A stretch of 64,000 nucleotides of DNA from Reticulitermes speratus (GCA_021186555.1 JAJKFL010000005.1:25360635-25424634), one strand, 5' to 3'. Positions 1 to 11,559 are shown, numbered from the stretch's first letter. A program made the numbers and translations. The notes: generated from the letters alone by a model not told the origin.

Positions 1-668
1 ACATATTTACCTACATTTAATTTTATTTTGTTCATTACATACTGCAAAATTATTTACTTTCATTAATAAATAAGTCTGTTATAATGAATAAACAATAAAT
101 ATTGTTAAAAACAAATTTAAAGAAATACATTTTAAGATAAGAATTCTTAATTTCTCCTTAAAACATGCAAAACTTAACCACAATCACATCATGTACATTA
201 CACTCACACCACACAATAAACAGTAACAACCAGCAATTGGAGGTAAGGATCCAGATTCCAAAACTCATGTACATTAAACATACACCATATAAGGAACAAC
301 ACCAAACACACCACTACAAATAATACTTTTCAGATTATGCATAGAAATATGTATATAGAAATTAATACCTACTACAAAATGAGGAAACAGAAAAGATCCC
401 CCCCCCCCCAAACACTAATACTCACTGAATAGAAAGCTGGATGTGCCCCCCCCCCCCCCCCAGACGTGAAGAAGAGAATAATTTCTGGCTCACAGTCATA
501 TAGTATATGAGTATATGGTCCAGTCACTAGAGACTCAGCTATTCCAGTTCCCTTTTTCATTTGCATATAATGAATTTAACACAAACTGAAAACTAATGCA
601 AGTACACTGTTTTCTAATAGCTGCAAACACACCACTTAGCTCAAACACTGCAAAAAATTATACATTAC

Positions 669-1003
669 CTTATTGACAAGTACATCCCTGGATAAGTTGC
701 CTAGAAACAACCATAAACAGGTAGGGGAGAGGAAGGCATCCATTAATCCTATGCAGCCACCTGTTACCACAATGGTGTCATTTGGTATAACCTGCTCTGC
801 AAGACAGGTTCCTGACACCATGTCATAGAGTCTGTACACTCCTCCCAAAGTACAGCCAGGTGCTGTGTACCAAACTGCCAAGCCTGCAGCTGTCACATGC
901 AACCCTTGTACACTGAATCCCTCTGGTGGTTCAGACACAAAAACCAATCCAGACTCATCAGTTCTTCTTAAGTTTTGTGATGTGTGCCCTCTGGAATCGC
1001 TCC
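669..1003 (-). CDS. SPG11: spatacsin-like gene, exon 7
   Basis: A 335-nt exon with acceptor TTATTTTTATCCTTGCAG|GG and donor AATAAG|GTAATG. It encodes ~111 residues: a Ser/Arg-rich start, then VSEPPEGFSVQGLHVTAAGL, AVWYTAPGCTLGGVYRLYDM and VIPNDTIVVTGGC. This aligns in order with the vertebrate spatacsin segment reading LKCVSVTGFTALFTWEV, then TITLWDLETQG and KCIPVDSSGD. The exon ends in phase 0. Later exons, encoding the long helical solenoid of the protein, must lie to the left of the window. Confidence 0.7.
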
Positions 1004-1446
1004 CTGCAAGGATAAAAATAACTATTTAAAGAGCTAAGTCACTTTTGATTTAACCATCCTACAAGACCATATCCTGGTCTATAAAATGTACTGCCAAATG
1101 GCCTAGCATGCTACTGTATATGCTGGTCTACCTGGTAGCAATTTAAATGTCCACATTAAGCCAGAAAAACACATGCCATTAAGAGATAATTGACATTTAA
1201 ATCCACCTCCTAAAGGGCGAAAGGTTAAAAGGCAATGCAACAGGACCCTCAATCTGCAGCTGTGGTTCATATACTGTGGTTTGTTAACTCCTTGAAGGTA
1301 TGCAAAGTCTTTCCAGGAAATTCAGAGGAAAACTGCATAAATGCAGGTTTTTATGTGTAAACATAAATACAAAGGAAGTTTAAACAAGTTAGGAAATGAG
1401 TGGAGCATAACAGTTCAAGTTTACTCTGTTACTGCTGCCAGATGGT

Positions 1447-1477
1447 GCGCACGCACGCGCACACACACACACACACA
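1447..1477. repeat. (CA)n microsatellite
   Basis: A GC/CA dinucleotide run within the spatacsin intron following exon 6. Nearby, two poly-C tracts occur at 398-409 and 446-461 in the intron beyond exon 7. Confidence 0.9.
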
Positions 1478-2116
1478 ACAACAAAATCCCTTGTTTAACC
1501 ATATTAGATACCAATAAGATTTACTGAGCACAAACTGTTCAAAACACTCTTCAGTTCTATAAATACATAGCAAGTTACACTTGAGATGTGCAATGAAATG
1601 TGTGTTGTTGCTCGTATGAAGTGTCCATTATTCTAGTCCAATTTAAATAAAAACTAGAGAATGCAGACAAATTTCAATAAACTCCCCAGTATTAAATTTA
1701 ATGAAAATTTTTTCAGCATTTCTCCAGTTCCTAAATGCAGGCATACAGATGGACTGACAGCCACAGTGAAGTAACAGGTTCACTTTCAAACCTTTTAATT
1801 TTGATTTCATGAAAAATACAGAAATTAATAAAATATACAGCTACAGTTCTTCCATTGTACTTCACACTTCATACATCATGTGGGCCTAGAAAGTGAATAA
1901 ACAAATGAATGTAATAAGCAACATCCATTTCACAGTTATACCACATTCTCAAGTTTTGGCCACTTAACCACCTACTTTGTCTAACATCAGCATCTACAAA
2001 TTATGCACCACAAATGCACATTATGTGAAAATAACATGTGAACAATAAGCCCTACAGCATTTCATCTTGAATTGGTGCAGTGACTGAATCCACTTTCTGA
2101 GGTGTAACATTTCCTT

Positions 2117-2359
2117 TGCGCAAACAAGATCTTGGAGGAAGTACTATCATACCTGTCACACTCTCTCCACTCTTATTCTGCTTTGTGCAAACAAGATAAT
2201 GGATGAAATATAATCATACCTGTCACACTCTCTCCACTCTTATTCTGCTTTGTGCAAACAAGATAATCAATGAAATGTAATCATACCTATCACACTCTCC
2301 CCAAAATAATGGTTGAAATGTAATCATACCTGTCACACTCTCTCCACCCTTATTCTGCT
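2117..2359. repeat. 67-bp tandem repeat duplicating the end of spatacsin exon 6
   Basis: Four head-to-tail units start at 2117, 2184, 2251 and about 2303 (the third is cut short). Full units have a period of 67 bp. Each contains, on the minus strand, the AAGCAGAATAA...GTGACAG exon-6 end, its GTATGAT donor and about 35 bp of intron. Only the unit nearest the exon (2303-2359) is continuous with coding sequence. The others lie in the intron and so carry decoy splice donors. Units differ by a few substitutions, so the duplication is not brand-new. Confidence 0.9.
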
Positions 2360-2454
2360 TGAGTGAATCCAAATAAGAATCCCATGTGGTTTTGTATGAA
2401 TGAACTTTAGGTTTATCTGTTAATTCGAATGTATATATGGACACACTGTCTCCC
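2330..2454 (-). CDS. SPG11: spatacsin-like gene, exon 6
   Basis: A 125-nt exon with acceptor TTTGTGTGTGCAG|G and donor GACAG|GTATGA. Only one of three frames is open. It encodes GDSVSIYTFELTDKPKVHSY and then a charged tail ending QNKGGESVTG. Phase at the 3' side (one base) joins exon 7 to make Gly. The sequence is less conserved than its neighbours and corresponds to the poorly conserved linker before the next propeller strands. Its last ~30 bases and the donor are repeated in tandem in the downstream intron (see the repeat at 2117-2359), which could create competing donor sites. Confidence 0.6.
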
Positions 2455-3304
2455 CTGCACACACAAAGAGAAAAGGTTATGCCTCATGGCAAAATATGTT
2501 GATCACACACTACATGAAACTACGTCCACGAAGCAGTCTTTTTCAGAAGTTAAGAGTTGCTCAACTACTCAAGAAATGCTCTGCCTTACATGGAGCTTGA
2601 AGGTTCATTACCATATTCACAACAGCCTGCCACTGCTCTGTAACCCGAGCCAAATGAATCCTGCACAACATAACATCCTACCACTTTATTACTAATTTTA
2701 AAATTAATCCCCTCCCTACATTTGCCCTGCAAATGGTATTTTCCCTTCAGATTTTCTGATCAAGTTTTGTATGCATTTCTCATATCCCCACAAGTAGGGA
2801 CAGTTCAGTCAGCAGAGTTATATATGCTATGGGCTGGATAATGGAGAAATATGGATTCAATTGCTGGTAGAGGTAGAGACTTTCCTCTTCTCCATTGCAT
2901 CTAAGAGCAGCTCAGGGCTTCTTCCTCCAGGGTATGAAGCTGCCACTTGCTTCCATTTATTGCTGTAGTCACAAAGATGCAGAGCTGTCTTTCCACTCCT
3001 TGAAATTACTTTGGAATGTCACTTTAATCAAGCACAAGGACAATTTTACCTTTACTTTCTCACCACAGATGCATACTACATGGTCTACCAAGCTCATCTT
3101 CCTTGATTTGATCGTCCTAACAATATTTGGTAAACAATATAAATAACAAAGCACCTCATATACACTTTTCTGCATATCTCCTGTTACTTTTTGTCTCAGA
3201 TCCAAATATTACCTTCAGCACCCACTTCTCAAACACCCTAAATCTATTTTTTTCCCTTAACATAAAAAACCATTTCACATTATTCCCCATGCATCCTGTT
3301 ATCA

Positions 3305-3463
3305 ATCAATAGTTTTATTTCACCAACACATGCACTATACTTCAATCATATTATACACCCCTGATGATGGCTAGTGACTGGCTGAATGTATAATATAATA
3401 TAATGACTGGGTGTATAATATGATTAAAGTATAGTGCATGTGTTGGTGAAATAAAACTATTGA
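3305..3463. repeat. near-perfect hairpin, 55-bp arms
   Basis: The arms 3,305-3,359 and 3,409-3,463 differ at one position. The ~50-base loop begins with CTGATGA, then a GGCTAG-TGA-CTGGCT wobble stem and GAATG, a decayed hammerhead-like arrangement. It lies in the spatacsin intron between exons 6 and 5. Confidence 0.85.
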
Positions 3464-3539
3464 TAAAAAACCATGTTTCATAAGCATACAAAATTAATAT
3501 TCCATTAAAAGTTTAAATTACTTTCTTCTCAAAACTTTC

Positions 3540-4062
3540 TTCTTTGTGTGAATGAAATCAACAAGGTGCACTTTCCTCATGAGATATTTACAAACCTACA
3601 TGTTTCAGCTTAACAGCCATCTTCTGGGATAACATCAATATTGTAGGAAGGTTCTCAAGACCATTACGTAGTAAGATGAATAAAAAACATAAGTAAAAGA
3701 GATAAAATATAAAACATACCGATACAATTATGGACAATAAAATAGTTGAAATACCTGTGTTAAGACCTCAATAAAATAAAGATATATAAAATATATGTTG
3801 ATCATTTTATTTATATTTCAATATTTTATTAGATAACTTAAAAAGAGATATTTAAACTACTTTACTGTGTCTAATCACATCAATATCTTTTATACTCAGT
3901 TCTTTTCCCTTTTTTATTGGGCATAATATGCAGTGGTCTTGAGAACCTTCCCATGATAATGATTTTATTCCTGAAGATGGCTGTTAAGCCAAAACACGTA
4001 GGATTATAAATGAGCATCTCATGAAACAAGTGTACCTTCTTGGTTATACTACTACTTTTCAC
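3540..4062. repeat. inverted pair of Penelope-type repeat units
   Basis: The left unit (about 3,540-3,680, minus) and right unit (about 3,920-4,062, plus) share AAGATGGCTGTTAAGC, a CATCTCATGA block and GGTCTTGAGAACCTTCC in opposite orientation. The right unit has CTGAAGA...GCCAAAACACGTAGG and the left CAGAAGA...GCTGAAACATGTAGG, each a hammerhead-like core with one or two changes. The ~240 bp between them is AT-rich with no coding signal. Confidence 0.7.
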
Positions 4063-4084
4063 TGGTGTACATGGTACCAATGGG

Positions 4085-4375
4085 AGCACAGGGTGGTGCA
4101 GTTGGTTGAAGCACTGCGCTACAAGCCGGAAGGTCAGGGGTTCGATCTCCGATGGTGTCATTGGAATTTTTTATTGACATAATCCTTCTGACAGCACTAT
4201 GGCCCTGGGGTCAACTCAGCCTCTAATAGAAATGAGTACCAGGAATATTTCCTGGAGGGTAAAGGCGGCCGGTGCGTAGGGCTGACAACCTTACCACCTT
4301 CATGTGCTAACTGTCCTCAACCTCCTGGAACCCTAAGGACCTGTACAGGGATTGCTTTACCTTTTCACCTTTTAA
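4085..4375 (+). mobile_element. tRNA-derived SINE (type C)
   Basis: A tRNA-like head contains GGTGGTGCAGTTGGTT as A-box region and GGTTCGATCTCC as B box (4,138-4,150). The body contains AAAGGCGGCCGGTGCGTAGG and GCTGACAACCTTACCACC, which recur in reverse at 19,690-19,815. Located in the spatacsin intron between exons 6 and 5. Confidence 0.7.
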
Positions 4376-4661
4376 CTTTTCCTTCAGTGTTCAACAGTAC
4401 TGTAGTATCCATGAGACAAACTGTGAAAATATTATACCAGATAATAACTTCATTCAAGATTATGATCTTCTGGGATGCAGTCACATCAGATAAGTCTGTA
4501 ATATCTGTAATATTGATATGCACTGACAAGGGCACCTCAAATCTCAAACAACTGGATTTAAAGTTAAAATGTTACATTTCATGAATGCCACTAAAGTAAG
4601 AGCACATCATATAACCATACTTTTATCACTCATATGAATGTAATTAGACATATATACTTAC

Positions 4662-4794
4662 ATTGAGCTTGTTGGTTGAATTCGCAGAAGACTGCTGATG
4701 GTTCTAACAGAAGCATGAGACGTTCGAGAACTTGCAGAGATAATGCTGTCTCCACAGTTCCACCTAGAACTTTAAAATTGAAAGTACACAGGTT
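4662..4794 (-). CDS. SPG11: spatacsin-like gene, exon 5
   Basis: A 133-nt exon with acceptor AATTTCAG|AAC and a good donor CTCAAT|GTAAGT. It encodes 44 residues beginning NLCTFNFKVLGGTVETALSL and continuing with a Leu-rich helix (VLERLMLLLEPSAVF). It matches the spatacsin stretch reading KLAKFSFQIDRSW. An in-frame stop nine bases upstream of the acceptor forces this boundary. One base is left at the 3' end whereas exon 6 needs two, so another exon of length 3n+1 is expected between 2,455 and 4,661. That intron contains two inverted Penelope-type repeat pairs and a SINE. Confidence 0.65.
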
Positions 4795-5639
4795 CTGAAA
4801 TTAGCTTCCTCATTATTCGTCATAGAAAACTACTGTGTGAATGAAAATATCGTAAAACATGTCTGAGACTTACTAAAAGGTACAAAAGAACAGACACATG
4901 AACATTTAAAACAATGAACCCATACATCTATCAGCAAAGTTTTGAGAATCAAAATTTTTGTACACTTGCAGAAATACATGGGAAATTACATATGAAATAA
5001 ACTTCCACATTGTAAATTTCGGGAATTGAAGCTTTTGGACACTGAGACAGATATATGAACTATAACACACAATATTCCACACAGCAAAATTTTAGGGATC
5101 CAAATAACTGGAAGCTATAATACATACACCGAAATCTACATGCAATAATCTCCATAAAAGAATCCCATAGAATCCAGTTTTTGTTTTTCAAAGGATACAT
5201 GAAAAATAAAAATCTCAGTATAATAAAATTCAGGGAATAACTACTTTTACTTTGCTATGACTAGAGATGAAAAATTACCAGAAATGTTGAGTCATTAGGA
5301 TAAACTAAGAAAAACTAGGGAGAAACACGAAAAATTAAAAAACAAACATTTTAATTTTGACAATATAAAAGTTACTCTTACATCTATTGACAGACCTATG
5401 ACTTGTTGATGGAGTCTTACATATGTTAAGCAGAACACTAGAATTGAAAGCAAAAGACCAGTATGTAAGGTTTACAAATTAACTGCTTATGTTTTTTGCC
5501 TATTCCAATGTGTTTAATTATGACCATTGTTTAGGCGATGTTGTAAAGACATGCATTTTGTTCACTTTTCTCACAAATACAAAACATACTTCAATATACA
5601 CTCATTTATGTTTAATATTTGTTTGTATCTGGGAGACAG

Positions 5640-5900
5640 AATAACACAACTAGTATAATGACTAGGCTGCAGGCTGGATGACCAAGGAATCGTGGTTCAA
5701 TTCCCAGTAAGAGCAGGACATTTTTATCTTCCCCAGCAAGTCCAGACCAGCTCTGAGCACCCACCTCCTGTTCAATGAGTAGTGGGGAATCTCCTGCATG
5801 TGGAATGGCTGGGGCATGAAGCTGACCACTTACCTACATCTAGGACTAAGTGTACATAATTGTTGCAATTGACAGCATCGTTATTTAACACCTCTTGTCA
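5640..5900 (+). mobile_element. tRNA-derived SINE (type D)
   Basis: Contains GTATAATGACTAGGCTGCAG, a B box GTGGTTCAATTCCC, and a body with GGGGCATGAAGCTGACCACT that recurs near 38,290 and 22,517. Located in the spatacsin intron between exons 5 and 4. Confidence 0.65.
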
Positions 5901-6212
5901 AAATTCCCACCTTTACCTGTCATTGCACTCTCTTCTCTCCTCTCCCCACCCACCAAGGAAAAAGCCCAGGTTTCTTCCCTAACCCACATCATTATTTATG
6001 GCTGATTATTCTGTTGACATTGCTACTCAAAATGCAATGCTTATGTCATGTGACATGCCAAGATAACAGATGGTATGTGAAAAATTGGAATTCTGCTGCT
6101 GCAACCTATTAGAAACTATCATAAAATTAGGCCTACTAACAAGACAAACTCTGTAATCTAAGGACTGTACATGAACTCTACCAAAACATGTTTTCAAAGT
6201 TGTAACTCTCAC

Positions 6213-6423
6213 CTTTCTTCTTCTTGGTCAACAGTGTTAAAATATTCCTGAACTTTGGCAACAAAAACTTTGCCAGTAACATCAGAAACTGCAACGAATT
6301 CTCCACTTTCAGACACTGTCATGCTAGAAAATACTTCAAGATCCTCCGAGCCTTGACCATATGGTAACAATGAGTACAGATTTACTACTCCAATTTGTTT
6401 CCCACTCAAAACAGAATACGCTG
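6213..6423 (-). CDS. SPG11: spatacsin-like gene, exon 4
   Basis: A 211-nt exon with acceptor TTTTTAACAG|CA and donor AAAG|GTGAGA. It encodes AYSVLSGKQIGVVNLYSLL followed by SMTVSESGEFVAVSDVTGKV and an acidic end (VDQEEE). With the last residues of exon 3 it aligns well with the vertebrate spatacsin blade reading IYIFDVVDGTYVAHVDL, then LKVSQDLDVAVIVSS. This is the strongest support for the family call. The exon leaves two bases at its 3' side, but exon 5 opens in phase 0, so a small exon of length 3n+1 probably lies between 4,795 and 6,212. I could not locate it. Confidence 0.72.
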
Positions 6424-8014
6424 CTGTTAAAAAGTTAAAGAAAAGTTCAAAAGTTCATATTAATGACACATTACCAACTCCACATTATAGGACTTTCCTT
6501 GAAAGTTTATAGGTACTCAGTTGGTCAAGATCATAGTCCTCTGGGATAAGACACCATGTAGTTTGGTAGATATGTGTCAATGCACATTGTAATTCTGGGG
6601 AAATCTCCCTTATTGCCCCCCCCTCCCCCCCAGTGAGCTGTGTCACACTCCCAAATGGAAGAGGGTTAAGTGTGATACAAAAGAGGAGAGATTTTTTTCA
6701 GGAAAAAAGCACAAACAATACAAATAACAGAACACAACACAGTAATTTATTCGCAATAACAAATGTAATAATTAATGAAAAAAAAGCAACAAAATATGCA
6801 ATGTTTAACTAGAATGTAGGACATTTTTCTCAACTAACAAATGCATAAATAAATGGAGATTCTTTCATGTACAAGTTGCCATCTTAACTCAAGATACCAC
6901 TGGAAGTCTAACCAAATAAGAACACAGCAACAACAAGGCCAAAAATTACTCTGCTGTACCAAACAGAGCACCACACTGATGTAGAATCAAGAGAAATTAG
7001 CAAACAGGAATCTACCTACAGACATTACACCTCAGGCTTCACTTGTTGGGCCACTGCAGAGTCCTGTAATTCCCAAATGATCAGTCTCTCCAAACAGATT
7101 TGTGGATACACAATGCATATCATACACACATATTGCTGAGACTACATTTCCAGGTCGCTGCCTCTCAAAGATCAGTCATGAACTTCCTGTTGACTCAAGA
7201 GTCAGCACAGGGTGGCCAGGAGGTCACCATTACCCATATGGGCAAAAGAACAGAGGGTAGGAGACTAGATTAAACCAGGTCATAGGTGACATAAAAAGTG
7301 GCACGCCAATGAAACCTGAGCAATATGGATCAAATGTTCAGAAGAACCTGCAACCTCAATCTTCAGGGTACAAAACTACAAAGTGTCACGTCACTGAAGA
7401 CCTTGAAGTTGATTCTCCCTACCACAAGAACCTCAAATTCCCTGTTCTTCTAAAACCCAAGGTTAATTTCCAACATCACAGAAACCCACATTTTGACACT
7501 ATTATTAGTCCCCTGAATACACGACACATCTTCACACCCCACTTCTGTACCATTTATTCCTAGGGATTTCAATGGGTCTCTTCCTTTTGTGTTTCAAAAC
7601 CAAGATTTTGCATGTATTTACTATTTCCTGCATCCCTCACACACACCCCACAAATTTCATCTCATTTTATTCAATAAACCTACCTATTTAGGAACACAGT
7701 GCTACAGTATATAATTATTAACATATTTACAGAAAAAATTTTCCCTGACTACAGGCAGAACTCTCTTCATTAAACACGAACAGAATCCAGTATCTCCATG
7801 TGATCAGTTGCAGTTTCTGGCAAATATGCTCAGTATTTTAATGCATGTGACTTAACCTAACAAAGCTACCAAATGACTAACACAGCAAATATAGAATGGA
7901 TAATTAATACTGCAGCATTCTGTATATACATAAAACATATTTTCCTGTCACTCTCATCACACCTCAAAAGCATAGCACTATTCAGATTCTGCACTGTTTA
8001 GTCACTACACATTC

Positions 8015-8770
8015 CGATGTTTCTGAGGAACTTACTGCTTCCATCTTCAGGGTGATCGAATTGGTTTGTGATGGAGGAAAAAGACAATCTGGGCCTTAAA
8101 TCAGAAGATATATGGGGTATCCCCTGTGAGGGCAACAAAGTGTACACTGGACAAACCAGTCATTCTAAAAAGACCAAGATCAAGAAACACCACTATCAAC
8201 ATATATGTAAGCACCAACCAGAGAAGTCAGCTGTTACAGAACACAACACTGAGAAGGCCACTGAATCGCACCCAACACCAGTATCCTGGCCATAAATCCA
8301 GGCACATGGTCTGGCTCTCAAGGGGAGCAGTAGAGATTGAACTGTACCCCAACAACATCAGCCAGGAGGACAGATTTCCCTTGAGTAGATCGTGGAAACC
8401 CTTAATCCATTCCCCAAACAGGAGGAGGAAAGCAGGCATTCTCCAATGACATAGTGGTCACCCCATCATGAGGCCAAAAAAAAAAAACGGTCACAGACCC
8501 AAGTGCCAATCACGCCAAATGTAGCTTAGTAGCAGACAGACATCGCATTGGTGAAGCATGAAAAATAATTATTTTTTAAATTTTAACTCCCCTTGGCTCA
8601 AGACAATCCTATCCCCCCTTCTTACCCTCTGTAGCTGTGATTGGCCATACTACCTCAATTCATGCTATATAATTGACAAAAATTCTTCCTCTGTATCACT
8701 TCAACATCCACCCAAGGCAATCCAGTCATCCTGCTGATGGAAGCAGTATGTTCCTTCAAAACACTACAAT
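8015..8770 (+). mobile_element. Penelope-like element remnant with GIY-YIG endonuclease fragment
   Basis: Plus-strand frames read IWGIPCEGNKVYTGQTSHSK, KTKIKKHHYQHICK and HQPEKSAVTEHNT (8,100-8,250). After a frameshift come EIELYPNNISQEDRF and LSRSWKPLIH (8,330-8,410). The YTGQT and H...KSAV-EH pieces are the GIY-YIG endonuclease pattern, with the first motif altered (GIPCEGNKVY), and the IELYPNN...LSRSW tail is the usual C terminus in Penelope-like retroelements. Short hammerhead-like motifs occur on both sides, at 8,015-8,050 (minus) and 8,729-8,770 (plus). The element is decayed and lies in a spatacsin intron. Confidence 0.7.
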
Positions 8771-9689
8771 ATTTAACAACTACACAGTGTAAAAATAAGA
8801 CCATCATCTAATCAATAACCTCTGTGAAAACTTGAACACTTACAGCAGCACAGCTGTCAATTGTTGTAACATTTTATTACAACACCATTTTTAACATATC
8901 ACTGATTATTACACCTAAAGACCAGTATGTTTCAACTAACAGCTTGTCACCTTCACATTCTCCTTGGTAAATTATTTCCTGCCGGAAACTGGTACAATAT
9001 TATTTTTTGCAATTTTCATGATTTATCAAAACATCCAAAAACTGCACAGGACATTATGAAAAACAAAAACTATCCCAACTGAAAAAATCCAAACTCTATT
9101 AGATAATGTCAAAAAATAGCAACAAGTAGAACCTGAAGGTGACAAGTTACTAGTTGGACTATGTTATTCCTTCGATACAATAATCACTGACATGTTGAAA
9201 ATGACATAATAAAATTTTACAATTGACAACAGTGTCATTGTCTTGTGCTGTGTTGAGAGTGATCAAAATATCTACTTTATAATAATCCACCGACAAATGC
9301 ACAACTTTTTATATTTACACAGTTATTGTATATTAAAAACAAGGAAATCTGCATAAATATAAAAAAATTGTGCATTTGTTGGTGAATTAGTATGAATTAG
9401 TTATTACCAATGCATGGAAGGAACAACATAAAATTTGACAAAAAGTATGTTTTGCACATGACAAGGAGTTTCAATAGTAAATATCTTAAGTGCAATGTTG
9501 AAGCTGAATATGACTGACTGAGACAGAAACTTACACAAACTGTTTGGCAACATGTAGCACAATTACTTATAGCCATATAACCCACAACTGAATTGTAAGT
9601 CACATGACAGAACTATGATGGTAAAAACAAATGACAACTATTCAAGGTTTTCATCTCATGTCACGAAAATTCTAGAAGTCAAAGGATAC

Positions 9690-9893
9690 ATAAATTTCCT
9701 CCCGTTGTCAGAGAATAAATACATTCTCTTGAACTTCCAACTGCTCTGCATGAAGATATCTCTATCACACTACTGACAAAAAGTGGATCGGGGTACTGAA
9801 GCCAGAAACTTACAAGCCACTTACTTTCAACCAAAACTATTAGCTGTGATTTAGAAAATACCACTGTTCTCAGCTCAGTGGACTCTGCTATCT
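9690..9893 (-). CDS. SPG11: spatacsin-like gene, exon 3
   Basis: A 204-nt exon with acceptor TTTTTTGCAG|AG and donor TTTAT|GTATCC, phases fitting exons 2 and 4. It encodes ~67 residues including SQLIVLVESKWLVSFWL and ending YSLTTGGNL. This corresponds to the hydrophobic beta-strand region of spatacsin around LLFINKCVILHI and FVLSSLGWIYIF, and the alignment continues without a gap across the splice into exon 4. The in-frame Met at 9921 lies in the intron upstream of the acceptor and is not a start. The donor has a T before GT, weaker than consensus, but it is the only one that keeps the frame into exon 4. Confidence 0.7.
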
Positions 9894-10139
9894 CTGCAAA
9901 AAAGAGTAATTGACTTAACATTATGATTGTCTATCACATTCTTGCACCAGCCCTTTAAATGTGGCATCTTAATTAGTAGCATTTTCATAGTTAACAAAGA
10001 AAAATATGACACTCAATTTCTCACTGCTCAGTAGTTTGTAAGAATTTGGACGGTATACACTCTACCTACCTGGACACTTCGGAAATTAGATCAGAAATAC
10101 CTTGAAAGTTTTTAAATGTGATGCTGGAGAAGGACTGAG

Positions 10140-10470
10140 AAGATAGTTTGACTGATCGTGTGAAAAAAGAAGAAGTATTACAAAGGGTCAAGGAGGAGAG
10201 AAACATCCTACATACAATAAAACAAAGGAAGATTAACTGGATTAATCACATCTTGTGTAGGAGCTGCCATCAGAAACACATTCGTGAAGGAAAGATAGAA
10301 GGGATGGGAAGACAAGGAAGAAGATGCAGGCAAGTACTGGAAGACCTTAAGAAAATGAGAAGGTACTGGAAATTGAAAAAACGAAGCACTAGATCATACT
10401 CTCTGGAGAGCTCACTTTGAAAGAGGCTATGGACCTGTCGTAAGACTACCTGATGATGGCGGTGGTGGTG
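10140..10470 (+). mobile_element. non-LTR retrotransposon C-terminal fragment
   Basis: The frame reads EVLQRVKEERNILHTIKQRK, INWINHILCR, then a Gly/Arg-rich stretch (GMGRQGRRCRQVLEDLKK) and YWKLKKRS. This is the basic C-terminus typical of a LINE family I recall as abundant in cockroaches. A frameshift breaks the final GYGPVVR-like end (10,425-10,445). It lies in spatacsin intron 2, antisense to the gene. Confidence 0.75.
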
Positions 10471-10897
10471 TGTGGCTGGGTTTTCCTTGAAAAGGTGATA
10501 TTTATTCAGCTGCTCAAGAAGTAAATTGTTTTTTTAACCTGAAGATTCATTGCCATGTTCACAACAGCTTGCCATTGGACCCTACCTTATGGCATGAGGT
10601 CTGACAAATAACAAGTGTGATGTTTTGTTGCAGTAACTGCCAGTACTGGTGAGTTAATGCACACTAAATCACGTGACTATGTGCCTCAGGAGTTTCGTAT
10701 CAGTCATTAGGTTCCAGACTTTTTGCAATTGCAGTCTTTTATTTGAAGAGCAATGTGTTGGTTTGTCACAAAACAAGTGACTGATTCTTGAAACATAAAC
10801 AGACATTACATTTTCAACAAAACTGGAGAAAAATATCATTGACATTTCCAAATTTCTCAGCAAATTTATGGTATCATGGTATCAATAATGGTATCAT

Positions 10898-11112
10898 GCC
10901 ATGGCTCAGGCAATTAGTCACAGGTCTTTCACCATGGATTCCCTGTGTTCAATCCCAGGCCAGTGTATGTAGGATTTGTGATGGACAAAGTAGCACTGGG
11001 GCATATTTGAATCAGAGTACTTTGGTTGTCCCATCACTATCATTCCCTAAATGCTCCACATTCATTCATTCATCGGTCACAGATGCTACATAATCTCAGC
11101 AACTGACAGTGT
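10898..11112 (+). mobile_element. tRNA-derived SINE (type A)
   Basis: GCCATGGCTCAGGCAATTAG (A-box region), then TGTTCAATCCCAGGCCAGTG (B-box region), then GGATTTGTGATGGACAAAGT. It matches the better-preserved copy at 51,625. An inverted copy lies 450 bp away at 11,560-11,775. Confidence 0.7.
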
Positions 11113-11559
11113 TGCTAAATACAGTACTTAAAAACAAAGGAAGGAACAGTGATTATAACACAGGATTTAGAGAGAGTTAAGTGTGTTCATAATAGGAAGG
11201 AAGATGTTACAGACAGCGGAACATCAGGATATCCAACAAATTCAAAACTGATCCAAATGCAGAAAAAAAGTAACCAAAATGACAAAATAATTGCTGAATG
11301 GCTGCTCCAAAGACAAAAAAGAGCTGAACACAAAGAAAATACATGATAAAATGATATAAAAAACCAGGAGAAAATAAATTTACCCAGCAGTTGCAAAACG
11401 ATTGTTGGGAAAACCTCACCTTCCAGAAAAACACAAAACTGCTCATACGTCTCCAGTCATCTGGTATGACCCAGAAACAAAAGTCACACTCAGTGCAGCA
11501 ACATGACATTCTGAATGTCAATTCTTTTGTGTTATTTAATGACACAAACAATTGTTAAG

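Noticed and set aside
9679-9921. Stand-alone small gene starting at Met 9921
   Set aside because: The apparent Met lies in the intron; an acceptor at 9894 and phase continuity show this is an internal spatacsin exon.
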